A stretch of 64,000 nucleotides of DNA from Streptomyces sp. NBC_01276 (GCF_041435355.1 NZ_CP108442.1:6136501-6200500), one strand, 5' to 3'; numbered from the stretch's first letter, positions 24,892 through 33,071 are shown. Numbers and translations: made by a program. The notes: generated by a model not told the origin, from the letters alone.

Positions 24892-25677
24892 ATGTCGAAC
24901 GAAGAGATCATCTGCCGCCGCCTCGTCGGCCGCACCGCCGTCATCACCGGAGCCGGCAGCGGCATCGGCCTCGCCACCGCCCGCCGCCTGGCCTCCGAAG
25001 GGGCCAACGTCGTCTGCGCCGACATCGACCCGGCCGCCGGCAAGGCCGCCGCCGAAGAGGTCGGCGGCACCTTCGTCCAGGTGGACGTCACCGACCAGGA
25101 GCAGGTCGAGGCCCTCTTCAAGACCGCCTTCGACACCTACGGCTCCGTCGACATCGCCTTCAACAACGCGGGCATCTCGCCCCCGGACGACGACTCCATC
25201 CTCACCACCGGGCTCGACGCCTGGCGCCGCGTCCAGGACGTCAACCTCACCTCCGTCTACCTGTGCTGCAAGGCCGCCCTGCCCTACATGCAGCGCCAGG
25301 GCCGCGGCTCCATCATCAACACCGCCTCCTTCGTGGCCATCATGGGAGCGGCCACCTCCCAGATCTCCTACACCGCCTCCAAGGGCGGCGTCCTGGCCAT
25401 GTCCCGCGAACTCGGCGTCCAGTTCGCCCGCGAGGGCATCCGCGTCAACGCCCTGTGCCCGGGGCCGGTCAACACCCCCCTGCTCCAAGAACTGTTCGCC
25501 AAGGACCCCGAGCGGGCCGCCCGCCGCCTCGTGCACATCCCCCTCGGCCGGTTCGCCGAGCCCACCGAGATCGCCGCCGCCGTGGCCTTCCTCGCCAGCG
25601 ACGACTCCTCCTTCATCAACGCCACCGACTTCCTCGTCGACGGCGGTATCTCCGGCGCGTACGTGACTCCCCTCTAA
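24892..25677 (+). CDS. Short-chain dehydrogenase, probable oxidation of the gamma-glutamyl alcohol
   Basis: A 261-residue SDR. The NAD(P) motif TGxxxGIG is TGAGSGIGLATARR, with the acidic residue after strand 2 (VCADID) favouring NAD+. NNAG appears as FNNAGIS, and the active site is the Ser of SFVAIMGAATSQISYTASK with Tyr and Lys in YTASK. The end DFLVDGGISGAYV closes the fold. The ATG is 5 bp after the aldehyde dehydrogenase stop. In the proposed route it turns gamma-glutamylethanolamide into the aldehyde; a reductase acting on other substrates is also possible. Confidence 0.9.
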   Translation: MSNEEIICRRLVGRTAVITGAGSGIGLATARRLASEGANVVCADIDPAAGKAAAEEVGGTFVQVDVTDQEQVEALFKTAFDTYGSVDIAFNNAGISPPDDDSILTTGLDAWRRVQDVNLTSVYLCCKAALPYMQRQGRGSIINTASFVAIMGAATSQISYTASKGGVLAMSRELGVQFAREGIRVNALCPGPVNTPLLQELFAKDPERAARRLVHIPLGRFAEPTEIAAAVAFLASDDSSFINATDFLVDGGISGAYVTPL

Positions 25678-25701
25678 ACGTTCACCTCCGCACCACCCCC
25701 T

Positions 25702-25735
25702 CGACAGCCGGGCGTCGCACGACGCCCGGCTGTCG
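25702..25735 (+). terminator. Terminator of the glnA4-ALDH-SDR operon
   Basis: Perfect 16-bp inverted repeat CGACAGCCGGGCGTCG / CGACGCCCGGCTGTCG with a 2-nt centre, 24 bp after the SDR stop. Confidence 0.8.
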
Positions 25736-25785
25736 TGCTCTACCGTCCCCGACGATCTTCATCGGAATCAGGAGCGACCATCCCA

Positions 25786-27090
25786 GTGACCCGACTCAGC
25801 CCCACCCGGCGGCTCCAGGCCGCAGCCGTCGCCGCCGCCGCGATGGCGGCCGGCACCCTCGTCGCGGCCGCCCCCGCCGCCCAGGCGGCCCGGCCCGGCG
25901 CGCACTGCACCACCCCGGAGCTCGCGGCCGGCTGGTACGGCGACAACCAGGCCCGCCTCCAGCAGCTCATCGACCGGTACGGCAGCTGCAACCCGTACCG
26001 CCCCACCCGCGAGAAGCCCGTCGCCGTCTTCGACTGGGACAACACCGTCGTCAAGAACGACGTCGGCGACGCCACCATGTTCTGGCTGCTGCGCAACGGC
26101 AGGATCCGCCAGCCCGCCGGCGGCGACTGGACCACCACCAGCCGCTACCTCACCCCGGCCGCCGCCCGGGACCTGGCCACCGCCTGCGGCCCCCTCGCCC
26201 GCCCCGGCGCCCCGCTGCCCACCGGCACCCCCGCGGGCGCGGCCTGCGCCGACGAGCTGGGCGCCGTCTACGGCACCTCCGCCACCCGCGCCGGCGCCGC
26301 CGCCTTCGCCGGCTGGGACCACCGTACGACCGAACCCGCCTACGCCTGGCTGCCGCAGCTGATGCAGGGCTGGACCGCGAGCGAGGTCCGCGGCTTCGCC
26401 GCCGCCGCCCGCACCGAGAACCTCGCCGCGCCCGTCGGCGCCAAGCAGCAGGTCGGCACCACCACCGCCACCGGCTGGGTCCGCTACTACGACCAGCAGC
26501 AGGACCTCATCAAGGGCCTCCAGAAGGCCGGCTTCGACGTGTGGATCAGCTCCGCCTCCCCGCAGCCCGTCGTCGAGGTCTGGGCCCAGGGAGTCGGCGT
26601 CAAGGCCGACCACGTCATCGGCATCCGCAACACCACCCGGGGCGGCAAGCTGACCGCCCACCTCCAGGGCTGCGGCTCCGTCAAGGACGGCGCCGACACG
26701 ATGATCACCTACATCGACGGCAAGCGCTGCTGGATCAACAAGGAGGTCTTCGGCGTACGCGGCCCGGCCGCCGAGAAGGTCCAGCCCGCCTCACGGCGCC
26801 AGGTCTTCGCCGCCGGCGACTCCGACACCGACATCTCCTTCCTGCGCGACGCGACCGCCCTGCGCCTGGTCGTCAACCGCAACAAGAACGAGCTGATGTG
26901 CCGCGCGTACGACAACAGCGACGGCAAGTGGATCGTGAACCCGATGTTCATCGAGCCCAAGAAGCAGAAGACCGGCCCCTACCCCTGCTCCACCACCGGC
27001 TACGTCGACCACGACGGCACGGCCGGCCCCGTCCGCCGGGGCGACACGAGCGTCGTCCCCGACCAGACGGACAGCGTCTTCCAGAACTAG
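25786..27090 (+). CDS. Secreted HAD-family phosphatase
   Basis: A 434-residue exported phosphohydrolase. The GTG start follows AGGAG. The signal peptide has RRLQAAAVAAAAMAAGTLVAAAPAAQA, with cleavage after AQA. HAD motif I is VFDWDNTVV (Asp nucleophile and Asp+2), motif II is in VWISSASPQP, and motif IV is AAGDSDTDISFL. It resembles secreted phosphoserine/phosphorylcholine-type phosphatases; the substrate is undecided. Its position next to the ethanolamine genes makes release of ethanolamine or choline from phosphoesters worth considering. Its stop codon overlaps the stop of the convergent gene. Confidence 0.8.
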   Translation: MTRLSPTRRLQAAAVAAAAMAAGTLVAAAPAAQAARPGAHCTTPELAAGWYGDNQARLQQLIDRYGSCNPYRPTREKPVAVFDWDNTVVKNDVGDATMFWLLRNGRIRQPAGGDWTTTSRYLTPAAARDLATACGPLARPGAPLPTGTPAGAACADELGAVYGTSATRAGAAAFAGWDHRTTEPAYAWLPQLMQGWTASEVRGFAAAARTENLAAPVGAKQQVGTTTATGWVRYYDQQQDLIKGLQKAGFDVWISSASPQPVVEVWAQGVGVKADHVIGIRNTTRGGKLTAHLQGCGSVKDGADTMITYIDGKRCWINKEVFGVRGPAAEKVQPASRRQVFAAGDSDTDISFLRDATALRLVVNRNKNELMCRAYDNSDGKWIVNPMFIEPKKQKTGPYPCSTTGYVDHDGTAGPVRRGDTSVVPDQTDSVFQN

Positions 27091-28280
27091 AGGAACGTGC
27101 GGCCCTCGCCCCGGTACGTCGGGGCGGTGGCCGTCACCCGGTCGCCCTCGACCAGGTGCAACGTGTCGAAACGCTCGCACAGTTCACCGGCCTTGGCGTG
27201 CCGGAACCACACCCGGTCGCCGATCAGCAGATCGTCGGCCGGGCTCCCCAGCAGCGGCGTCTGCACCTCGCCCGCCCCCTCCTGGGGGTCGTAGCGCAAC
27301 CCCGCCGGCAGGTACGGCACCGGCAGCCGGTCGGCGCCCGCCGCCCCCGAGGCCGGATAGCCCCCGCCCAGCACGGTCACCACACCCACCCCGGGCCTGC
27401 GCACCACGGGCTGGGCGAACAGCGCCGCGGGCCGGCCGCGGAACGAGGTGTAGTTGTCGAACAGCCGCGGCACGTACAGCCCCGACCCGGCGGCGATCTC
27501 CGTCACCGCGTCCTCGGCCGCCGTCTCGGCCACGCTGCCGGTGCCGCCGCCGTTGACGAACTCCAGGTCCGGCACCACCGCGCGCACCGCCCGCACCGCC
27601 TCGGCCCGGCGCTCGGCCAGCTCCCGGCGGGCCGTCGCCTGCATCAGCCGGATCACCCGCGAGCGCAGCGGCCGGCCGGCCAGGGCGTCACCGACCCCGG
27701 CGATGTGGCCCTCGTAGCCCATCAGTCCCACCACCCGGAACCCGGGCCGCTCCTGCACCGCCCGCGCCAGCGCGGCCAGCTCACCGGGCTCCCGCAGCGG
27801 CGAGCGCCGCGCCCCCACCCGCACCCGGCCCCCGAACAGCTGCAGGGCCGTGTCCAGCTCCAGGCAGACCCGGATCTCCTCCGCGCCCCCGCTCCGCGCC
27901 CCCTGGATCAGGTCCAGCTGCGCGGGATCGTCCACCATCACCGTGACGGCCGCCGCCAGCTTCGCGTCGTGCGCCAGCTCCCCGAAACCCGCCCGGTCCG
28001 CCGACGGATAGGCGAGCAGCACGTCCTCGAACCCGGACCGGGCCAGCCACAGCGACTCGGCGAGCGTGTACGACATGATCCCGGCGAACCCGGGCCGCTC
28101 CAACACGCGTTCGAGCAGGGCTCGACACCGCACGGACTTGCTCGCGACGCGGATCGGCTTGCCGGCCGCGCGTCGTGCGAGGTCGTCGGCGTTGGCGTCG
28201 AAGGCGTCGAGGTCCACGATGGCCAGGGGCGCGTCGAGATGCGCGGTCGCCCGGTCGTACCGAGCCCGGTCGGAAGTCAT
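27087..28280 (-). CDS. PLP-dependent alanine-racemase-fold enzyme (D-threonine-aldolase-like amino acid deaminase/aldolase)
   Basis: A 397-residue fold type III PLP enzyme from the ATG at 28280. The N-terminal barrel has LDAPLAIVDLDAFDANADDLARR and IRVASKSVRC, where Lys is the PLP lysine. VGLMGYEGHIAGVGD, FVNGGGTGS and GSGLYVPRLFDNY are the phosphate and C-terminal substrate segments, and LIGDRVWFRHAKAGELCERF includes the His-rich metal end seen in D-threonine aldolases. The real substrate is unknown. Genomes often label this family amino acid deaminase/aldolase. It converges on the HAD phosphatase gene. Confidence 0.82.
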   Translation of the reverse strand: MTSDRARYDRATAHLDAPLAIVDLDAFDANADDLARRAAGKPIRVASKSVRCRALLERVLERPGFAGIMSYTLAESLWLARSGFEDVLLAYPSADRAGFGELAHDAKLAAAVTVMVDDPAQLDLIQGARSGGAEEIRVCLELDTALQLFGGRVRVGARRSPLREPGELAALARAVQERPGFRVVGLMGYEGHIAGVGDALAGRPLRSRVIRLMQATARRELAERRAEAVRAVRAVVPDLEFVNGGGTGSVAETAAEDAVTEIAAGSGLYVPRLFDNYTSFRGRPAALFAQPVVRRPGVGVVTVLGGGYPASGAAGADRLPVPYLPAGLRYDPQEGAGEVQTPLLGSPADDLLIGDRVWFRHAKAGELCERFDTLHLVEGDRVTATAPTYRGEGRTFL

Positions 28281-28504
28281 GGGCGGCAGCTTGCCAGACG
28301 GGTGTACCGGTGGGTAGGGGTACGCACCCCCGCCGAAAACCCCGTGGCTCCGCCCCGACCCCCGCGCCTCGAACGCCGGCGGGGCTGGGTTCGGCTGCGA
28401 TGCCCCGACCCCGGCCACCCCCACCCCCGCCCGGCCAGGGCAGCGCCAACCGCCCCGTAGAGTACGGGCAGGCAGCCGTACGGAACGGGGGGCGGAGCCG
28501 CCGG

Positions 28505-29299
28505 ATGACCACGTCGACACCAGGGACCGCGGTCCTGGGCGAGCACGGACCGCCCCCGCCCCCGGCCCCGCGCCGCCACCCCGGCCGGGTCCTCGCCGCC
28601 ACCCTCAGCGCCCTCCTCGGCACCGGCCTCCTCGCCGGCGCGGCCACCATCGCCTGGAACGAACACCGCGCCGCGCACCGCCCGTTGCCCCCCGACGCCG
28701 CCTACCGCGAGGCCGCCTCGCTCTGGCGCTCGGCCCCCGTGGACAGCCTCCTGCCGCCCGTGCTCGACGGCCCCGACACCGGCCCCGGCGGCGCCGACCG
28801 CAGCTGGACCCGGATCGCACTGGCACCCGACGCCGACTGCGCCGCCGCCCTCACCCCCGAGTGGCGCGCCGCGCTCGCCGCGGCCGGCTGCACCCGCGTG
28901 CTCCGCGCCACCTACACCGACACCACCCGCAGCTCCCTGGTCACCGTGGGCCTGGTCTTCACCCCCGCCGACGCCACCGTGATGGCCGGCCTGCGGGGCC
29001 GCCTGCCCGCCCCGCCCGCCTACGAGTACGCCGACTCCCGCCGGGCCGCCTGGACGGCGGCCGTCACCGACCGGGCCCCGGCCGTGGTCTACGCGGTCTC
29101 CGCCTTCGCCGACGGCCGCACCATGGACGCACCGCTCCCGGCCGCCGACGCGGTCCGTCACGGCGCCACCGGAACGGTCGCCGAAGCGGGCCTGGGCCAC
29201 GCGGCCCAGGCCGTGGCCGACCGGGTCGGCCGCACCCTGGGCGCGCTCGCGGCCCCGCCCGCCCCCACGGCCACCCCGCGCCCGGAGCTCCGCCGATGA
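28505..29299 (+). CDS. Single-pass membrane protein upstream of mycosin, unknown
   Basis: A 264-residue protein with a proline-rich N-terminus (GPPPPPAPRRHP), one helix (about 28-50, VLAATLSALLGTGLLAGAATIAW), and an extracellular domain with two cysteines (DCAAAL, GCTRVLR) that could pair. No enzyme motif is seen. It overlaps the mycosin start by 4 bp (ATGA), so the two are translationally coupled and likely act together at the membrane. I see no closer family name. Confidence 0.75.
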   Translation: MTTSTPGTAVLGEHGPPPPPAPRRHPGRVLAATLSALLGTGLLAGAATIAWNEHRAAHRPLPPDAAYREAASLWRSAPVDSLLPPVLDGPDTGPGGADRSWTRIALAPDADCAAALTPEWRAALAAAGCTRVLRATYTDTTRSSLVTVGLVFTPADATVMAGLRGRLPAPPAYEYADSRRAAWTAAVTDRAPAVVYAVSAFADGRTMDAPLPAADAVRHGATGTVAEAGLGHAAQAVADRVGRTLGALAAPPAPTATPRPELRR

Positions 29300-30498
29300 C
29301 CTCCCCCCGCCGAACCGCCGCCGCCACCGTCACCGCCACCAGCGGTATCGTCCTGGCCGCCCTGTTCACCGTGGTCGCCGCGCCCCCGGCCGCCGCCGAC
29401 ACCATCCGCGACCGCCAGTGGGGCCTGCTGGCCCTGCGCGCCGAGGAGGCCTGGGGCACCACCCAGGGCGACGGGGTCACCGTGGCCGTCCTCGACACCG
29501 GTGTCGACGCCACCCACCCCGACCTCGCCGGCCAGGTCCTCGACGGCACCGACCTCGTCGGCATGGGCGCCGGCCGCGGCGACCGCGCCTGGGCCCGGCA
29601 CGGCACCGCGATGGCCGGCATCATCGCCGGCCACGGCCACGGCCCCGACCGCTCCCAGGGCGTCCTCGGGATCGCCCCCCACGCACGGATCCTCCCCGTC
29701 CGCGTGATCCTGGAGGAGGGCGACCCGGGCCGCGCCCAGGCCCGCGACAGCAAGTCCGGCGCCCTCGCCGAGGGCATCCGCTGGGCCGCCGACCACGGCG
29801 CCGACGTGATCAACCTGTCGCTGGGGGACGACAGCGACACCGCCCACCACGAGGCCGCCGAGGACGAGGCCGTCCAGTACGCCCTCGGCAGAGGCGTGGT
29901 CGTCGTCGCCTCCTCGGGCAACGGCGGCGAACGCGGCGACCACACCTCCTACCCCGCCGCCTACCCCGGGGTGATCGCCGTCGCCGCCGTCGACCGCCAT
30001 GGCCGCAAGGCGTCCTTCTCCACCCGCCACTGGTACGCCGACGTCAGCGCCCCGGGCGTCGACGTGGTCATCGCCGACCCCGACCGGGCCTACTACGAGG
30101 GGTGGGGCACCAGTGCGGCCGCCGCCTTCGTCTCCGGCGCCGTCGCCCTGGTCAAGGCGGCCCACCCCGGCCTCTCCCCGGCGCAGATCAAGAAGCTGCT
30201 GGAGGACACCGCCACCGACCGCCCGGCCGGCGGCCGCGACGACTCCCTCGGCCGCGGCACCGTGGACCCCGTCGCCGCGCTCCAGGCCGCCGACGGGCTG
30301 CGCCCCGAACCGGCGGTCCCGGCGCCCGTCCCGGCCGGGCGGACGTACTTCGGTGCGGGCCCCGACCCCGTGCGGCCACCGGAGCGGCGGGCCCGGCTGG
30401 GTGCCGGGGCGGCCGCCGCCGGGGGAGCGGCGCTGCTCGTGCTGGCCGGCGTACTGGCCCGGCGTCCCCGCGCCGCCCGCCGGGATAGGGTCGGGTAA
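29296..30498 (+). CDS. Mycosin-like S8 subtilisin protease (type VII secretion-associated)
   Basis: A 400-residue membrane-anchored serine protease. After a signal helix, the catalytic Asp lies in VTVAVLDTGVDATHPDL, His in WARHGTAMAGIIAGH, and Ser in YEGWGTSAAAAFVSGAVAL. VVVASSGNGG holds the oxyanion Asn. The C-terminal helix AAAAGGAALLVLAGVLARRPRAARR anchors it in the membrane, giving MycP architecture. In other bacteria MycP sits with EccC/EsxAB genes; none of these is in the window, so it is an orphan mycosin. The upstream membrane gene is coupled to it. Confidence 0.9.
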   Translation: MTSPRRTAAATVTATSGIVLAALFTVVAAPPAAADTIRDRQWGLLALRAEEAWGTTQGDGVTVAVLDTGVDATHPDLAGQVLDGTDLVGMGAGRGDRAWARHGTAMAGIIAGHGHGPDRSQGVLGIAPHARILPVRVILEEGDPGRAQARDSKSGALAEGIRWAADHGADVINLSLGDDSDTAHHEAAEDEAVQYALGRGVVVVASSGNGGERGDHTSYPAAYPGVIAVAAVDRHGRKASFSTRHWYADVSAPGVDVVIADPDRAYYEGWGTSAAAAFVSGAVALVKAAHPGLSPAQIKKLLEDTATDRPAGGRDDSLGRGTVDPVAALQAADGLRPEPAVPAPVPAGRTYFGAGPDPVRPPERRARLGAGAAAAGGAALLVLAGVLARRPRAARRDRVG

Positions 30499-30500
30499 CT

Positions 30501-31241
30501 GTGGCCACCAAGAACATTCCAGACCCCGGTTTCTCCGACGACGACGGCACCGCCGATCCCCGGCTGAGCGCGGCCCTGGCCGCCTGGGCCGCCGACCGCG
30601 CGGCCGAACCGCAGCTGCTCGCGGCCCTCAAGGAGGCCCGCCTGCTGGTGCCCGTCGTGGCGGTGCTCGGCGAGGTCGAGACGGACCCGGAGACCGGCCT
30701 CAAGCGCGAGAAGACCAGCGACATGGCCGTGCCGACCCTGACGGCGGGCGACCGGCGGGCCCTGCCCGCCTTCACCTCGATCGCCTCGCTGGCCCTGTGG
30801 GACCCCGCGGCCCGGCCCGTCGCCGTCCCGCTGCACCAGGCCCTGGCCGCCGCCGCGCACGAGAAGGCCGACACGATCGTCCTCGACCTGGCCGGCCCCG
30901 TCCCCTACCAGCTGACCGGCCCGGCGCTGCTCGCGCTCGCCGAAGGCCGTACGGACGCGGACCCGCTGGCCGCGCCGGCGGTACGGGAAGCGGTACGGGC
31001 CGCCGTCGTGGCGGAGCCGGCCGTGCTGCGCGCGCATCTGGTCCCGGGCGGCTCCGGCGCCGACGGGACCCTCGCCGTGCTCCTGGCGGCCGACGCCGAT
31101 CCGGCCCGGACGGCCCAGCGGATCGCCGAGGCCCTGGCGGCCGACGTGACCCTCCGGGCCCGCCTGGTCCGGGGCCTGAACATGGCCCTGCTGCCGGCCG
31201 ACGCCCCGCTCCCGCCGGGTGAGCCGCTCTTCACGCGCTGA
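30501..31241 (+). CDS. SseB-family protein
   Basis: A 246-residue protein with SseB N-terminal features: EPQLLAALKEARLLVPVVAVLG, PTLTAGDRRALPAFTSIASLALWDPAARPVAVPLHQ. The function of SseB in actinobacteria is not established. The GTG start is 2 bp after the mycosin stop, with TAGGGT (30486-30491) 10 bp upstream as a possible -10 box. It probably is not cofunctional with the mycosin, merely adjacent. Confidence 0.8.
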   Translation: MATKNIPDPGFSDDDGTADPRLSAALAAWAADRAAEPQLLAALKEARLLVPVVAVLGEVETDPETGLKREKTSDMAVPTLTAGDRRALPAFTSIASLALWDPAARPVAVPLHQALAAAAHEKADTIVLDLAGPVPYQLTGPALLALAEGRTDADPLAAPAVREAVRAAVVAEPAVLRAHLVPGGSGADGTLAVLLAADADPARTAQRIAEALAADVTLRARLVRGLNMALLPADAPLPPGEPLFTR

Positions 31242-31262
31242 GTCGCGCACGCGCGTACGCGA

Positions 31263-31297
31263 AAGGGGCGCCCGCCAGTGATCGGCGGGCGCCCCTT
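31263..31297. terminator. Bidirectional terminator between SseB and DUF1844 genes
   Basis: Perfect 14-bp stem AAGGGGCGCCCGCC / GGCGGGCGCCCCTT with a 7-nt loop, between two converging genes. An A/T tail in both directions fits termination of both. Confidence 0.8.
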
Positions 31298-31342
31298 CAC
31301 GTACGTACGGGGTACTCCGCGGGGCGGCGTACCGGAACAGGA

Positions 31343-31723
31343 CTAGGCGTAGACGGGACCCGTGAACTTCTCGCCCGGTCCCTGGCCCGGCTCGTCCTGG
31401 ACGAGGGAGGCCTCGCGGAAGGCGAGCTGGAGCGACTTCAGGCCGTCGCGCAGCGGCGCCGCGTGGAAGGAGCTGATCTCGGTGGCGCTGGCGGTGACCA
31501 GACCGGCCAGGGCGGTGATCAGCTTGCGGGCCTCGTCGAGGTCCTTGTGCTCGGAGTCGGGCTTGTCCAGGCCCAGGTTGACCGCGGCGGCGCTCAGCAG
31601 GTGGACGGCCACCGTGGTGATGACCTCGACGGCGGGCACGTCCGCGATGTCGCGGGTCATGTCGTCGTAGTCGGGAGCGTCCGGGGCGGAGGAGGGGGAA
31701 TCGGAGGGCGTCGCGTCAGTCAT
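31343..31723 (-). CDS. DUF1844 protein
   Basis: A 126-residue acidic protein. The core VPAVEVITTVAVHLLSAAAVNLGL and DLDEARKLITALAGLVTASATEI match DUF1844, a family of no known function found beside infC in actinobacteria. The ATG at 31723 is 7 bp after TATCGT (minus strand, 31731-31736), so the mRNA is probably leaderless; the GTG at 31732 is an alternative. It is divergent from the infC operon. Confidence 0.88.
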   Translation of the reverse strand: MTDATPSDSPSSAPDAPDYDDMTRDIADVPAVEVITTVAVHLLSAAAVNLGLDKPDSEHKDLDEARKLITALAGLVTASATEISSFHAAPLRDGLKSLQLAFREASLVQDEPGQGPGEKFTGPVYA

Positions 31724-31763
31724 GCGTCCCACGATATGCCGTGCGGCGGCCTTGCCATGCGGG

Positions 31764-31772
31764 TGCTAGTAT
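31764..31772 (+). promoter_or_regulatory. infC operon promoter, extended -10
   Basis: TGCTAGTAT carries an extended -10 (TGC plus TAGTAT at 31767-31772). A TTGCCA at 31752-31757 is too close to act as its -35, so the extended -10 probably suffices. A transcript from about 31779 would have a leader of about 295 nt. Confidence 0.6.
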
Positions 31773-31778
31773 GTACTT

Positions 31779-32072
31779 CGACCGGCCGGACACCTGTGTG
31801 CCCGGCCCACAAGTGGAGGCTCCGATCTCCCACCCGACCACCCTCCGGGGAGGCGGGTCATCCGGTCAGGCGGTATCCATCGTTCCGTACGGACGATGGA
31901 AAGCTGCCCGAGTCTGCGCCCCGCGGTTCGCACGCGGCGGTGCTCCGGTTGTTTTGGAGCCCCCGCCTGTGCCCGGCGGGGCTTTTTTGATTCTCCGCCG
32001 CGGTAGGTCTGACGACAGAAGACGTCAGCGGCTGTCTGCCAGGCAGTCGTGTGGTGCTACCGAGGAGGATCC
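31779..32072 (+). promoter_or_regulatory. infC leader RNA with competing hairpins
   Basis: The roughly 295-nt untranslated leader holds a perfect hairpin (CCATCGT, 31877-31883, with ACGATGG, 31893-31899). Three overlapping pairings follow: CCGCG/CGCGG (31921-31925 with 31933-31937), GGCGGTGCTCC with GGAGCCCCCGCC (31936-31946 with 31956-31967), and the terminator at 31958-31988. The last two exclude each other, the arrangement of an attenuator. The regulator, possibly ribosomal protein L20 or IF3, is not established. Confidence 0.65.
31958..31988 (+). terminator. Intrinsic terminator (attenuator) upstream of infC
   Basis: Stem AGCCCCCGCC / GGCGGGGCT (one bulged C), loop TGTGCCC, then TTTTTT. 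A U-tract is rare in Streptomyces terminators. It lies about 85 nt before the infC start within its leader. Confidence 0.8.
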
Positions 32073-32774
32073 ATCAGCACCGAGCCCCGCATCAACGATC
32101 GGATTCGTGTCCCTGAGGTGCGACTCGTCGGTCCCAGCGGCGAACAGGTGGGCATCGTCCCGCTTGCGAAGGCGCTTGAGCTCGCGCAGGAGTACGACCT
32201 GGACCTGGTCGAGGTCGCGGCTTCCGCACGCCCGCCGGTCTGCAAGCTCATGGACTACGGCAAGTTCAAGTACGAGTCGGCCATGAAGGCCCGTGAGGCG
32301 CGCAAGAACCAGGCGCACACGGTCATCAAGGAAATGAAGCTCCGGCCGAAGATCGACCCGCACGACTATGACACCAAGAAGGGTCACGTCGTTCGGTTCC
32401 TCAAGCAGGGCGACAAGGTCAAGATCACGATCATGTTCCGTGGTCGCGAGCAGTCGCGACCGGAGCTCGGCTACCGCCTGCTCCAGCGCCTCGCTTCGGA
32501 CGTCGAGGACCTCGGGTTCATCGAGTCGAACCCGAAGCAGGACGGCCGCAACATGATCATGGTCCTCGGTCCGCACAAGAAGAAGACCGAGGCGATGGCC
32601 GAAGCCCGCGAGGCGCAGGCCGCCCGCAAGGCCGAGCGCCAGGGTGTCGCCGCCACCGACGACGAGGTGACTCCTTCCGAGGAGGACGCCCCGGTCGAGG
32701 CGGAGACCACCGAGGCCGCTGAGGCCGCTGAGGTCACCGAGGCCGCCGCCGACGAGGCGAACGCCGAGGCCTGA
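32073..32774 (+). CDS. infC: Translation initiation factor IF-3
   Basis: IF3 prevents premature 50S joining and checks the initiator tRNA and start codon. The first domain contains [23 protein letters not shown] and [26 protein letters not shown]; the second [14 protein letters not shown] and [13 protein letters not shown] long Glu/Ala tail (about residues 190-233) extends beyond the usual end. The likely start is the ATC at 32073, set by GAGGAGG (32062-32068) 4 nt upstream, giving 233 residues. The upstream GTG at 32049 would place the ribosome site inside the coding region. An AUU start is used by E. coli infC. Confidence 0.9.
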   Translation: MSTEPRINDRIRVPEVRLVGPSGEQVGIVPLAKALELAQEYDLDLVEVAASARPPVCKLMDYGKFKYESAMKAREARKNQAHTVIKEMKLRPKIDPHDYDTKKGHVVRFLKQGDKVKITIMFRGREQSRPELGYRLLQRLASDVEDLGFIESNPKQDGRNMIMVLGPHKKKTEAMAEAREAQAARKAERQGVAATDDEVTPSEEDAPVEAETTEAAEAAEVTEAAADEANAEA

Positions 32775-32814
32775 TTCCGGGGCAGCCCGTCTCGGATCAC
32801 CGACACAACATGAC

Positions 32815-32850
32815 GCTCCCGTCAGCCGGTCCCCAGGGACCGGTGGGAGC
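32815..32850 (+). promoter_or_regulatory. Stem-loop between infC and rpmI
   Basis: Inner arms CCGGTCCC/GGGACCGG (32826-32833, 32836-32843) and outer arms GCTCCC/GGGAGC (32815-32820, 32845-32850) form a two-part hairpin without a T-run. It could be a processing or ribosomal-protein L20 binding site. Confidence 0.45.
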
Positions 32851-32876
32851 GCCACCGACGAGGAGATAACGGCGCC

Positions 32877-33071
32877 ATGCCGAAGAACAAGACGCACAGC
32901 GGTACCAAGAAGCGCTTCAAGGTCACCGGCTCCGGCAAGGTGCTCCGTGAGCGCGCCGGCAAGCGCCACCTGCTCGAGCACAAGTCGTCCCGTGTCACCC
33001 GTCGCCTCACCGGCAACGCGGAGATGGCCCCCGGCGACGCCGCGAAGATCAAGAAGCTTCTCGGCATCTGA
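32877..33071 (+). CDS. rpmI: 50S ribosomal protein L35
   Basis: A 64-residue basic protein, the full length of L35. [21 protein letters not shown] is the conserved start and [16 protein letters not shown] the central helix. The ATG follows GAGGAGA. It lies between infC and rplT, the standard order. Confidence 0.98.
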   Translation: MPKNKTHSGTKKRFKVTGSGKVLRERAGKRHLLEHKSSRVTRRLTGNAEMAPGDAAKIKKLLGI

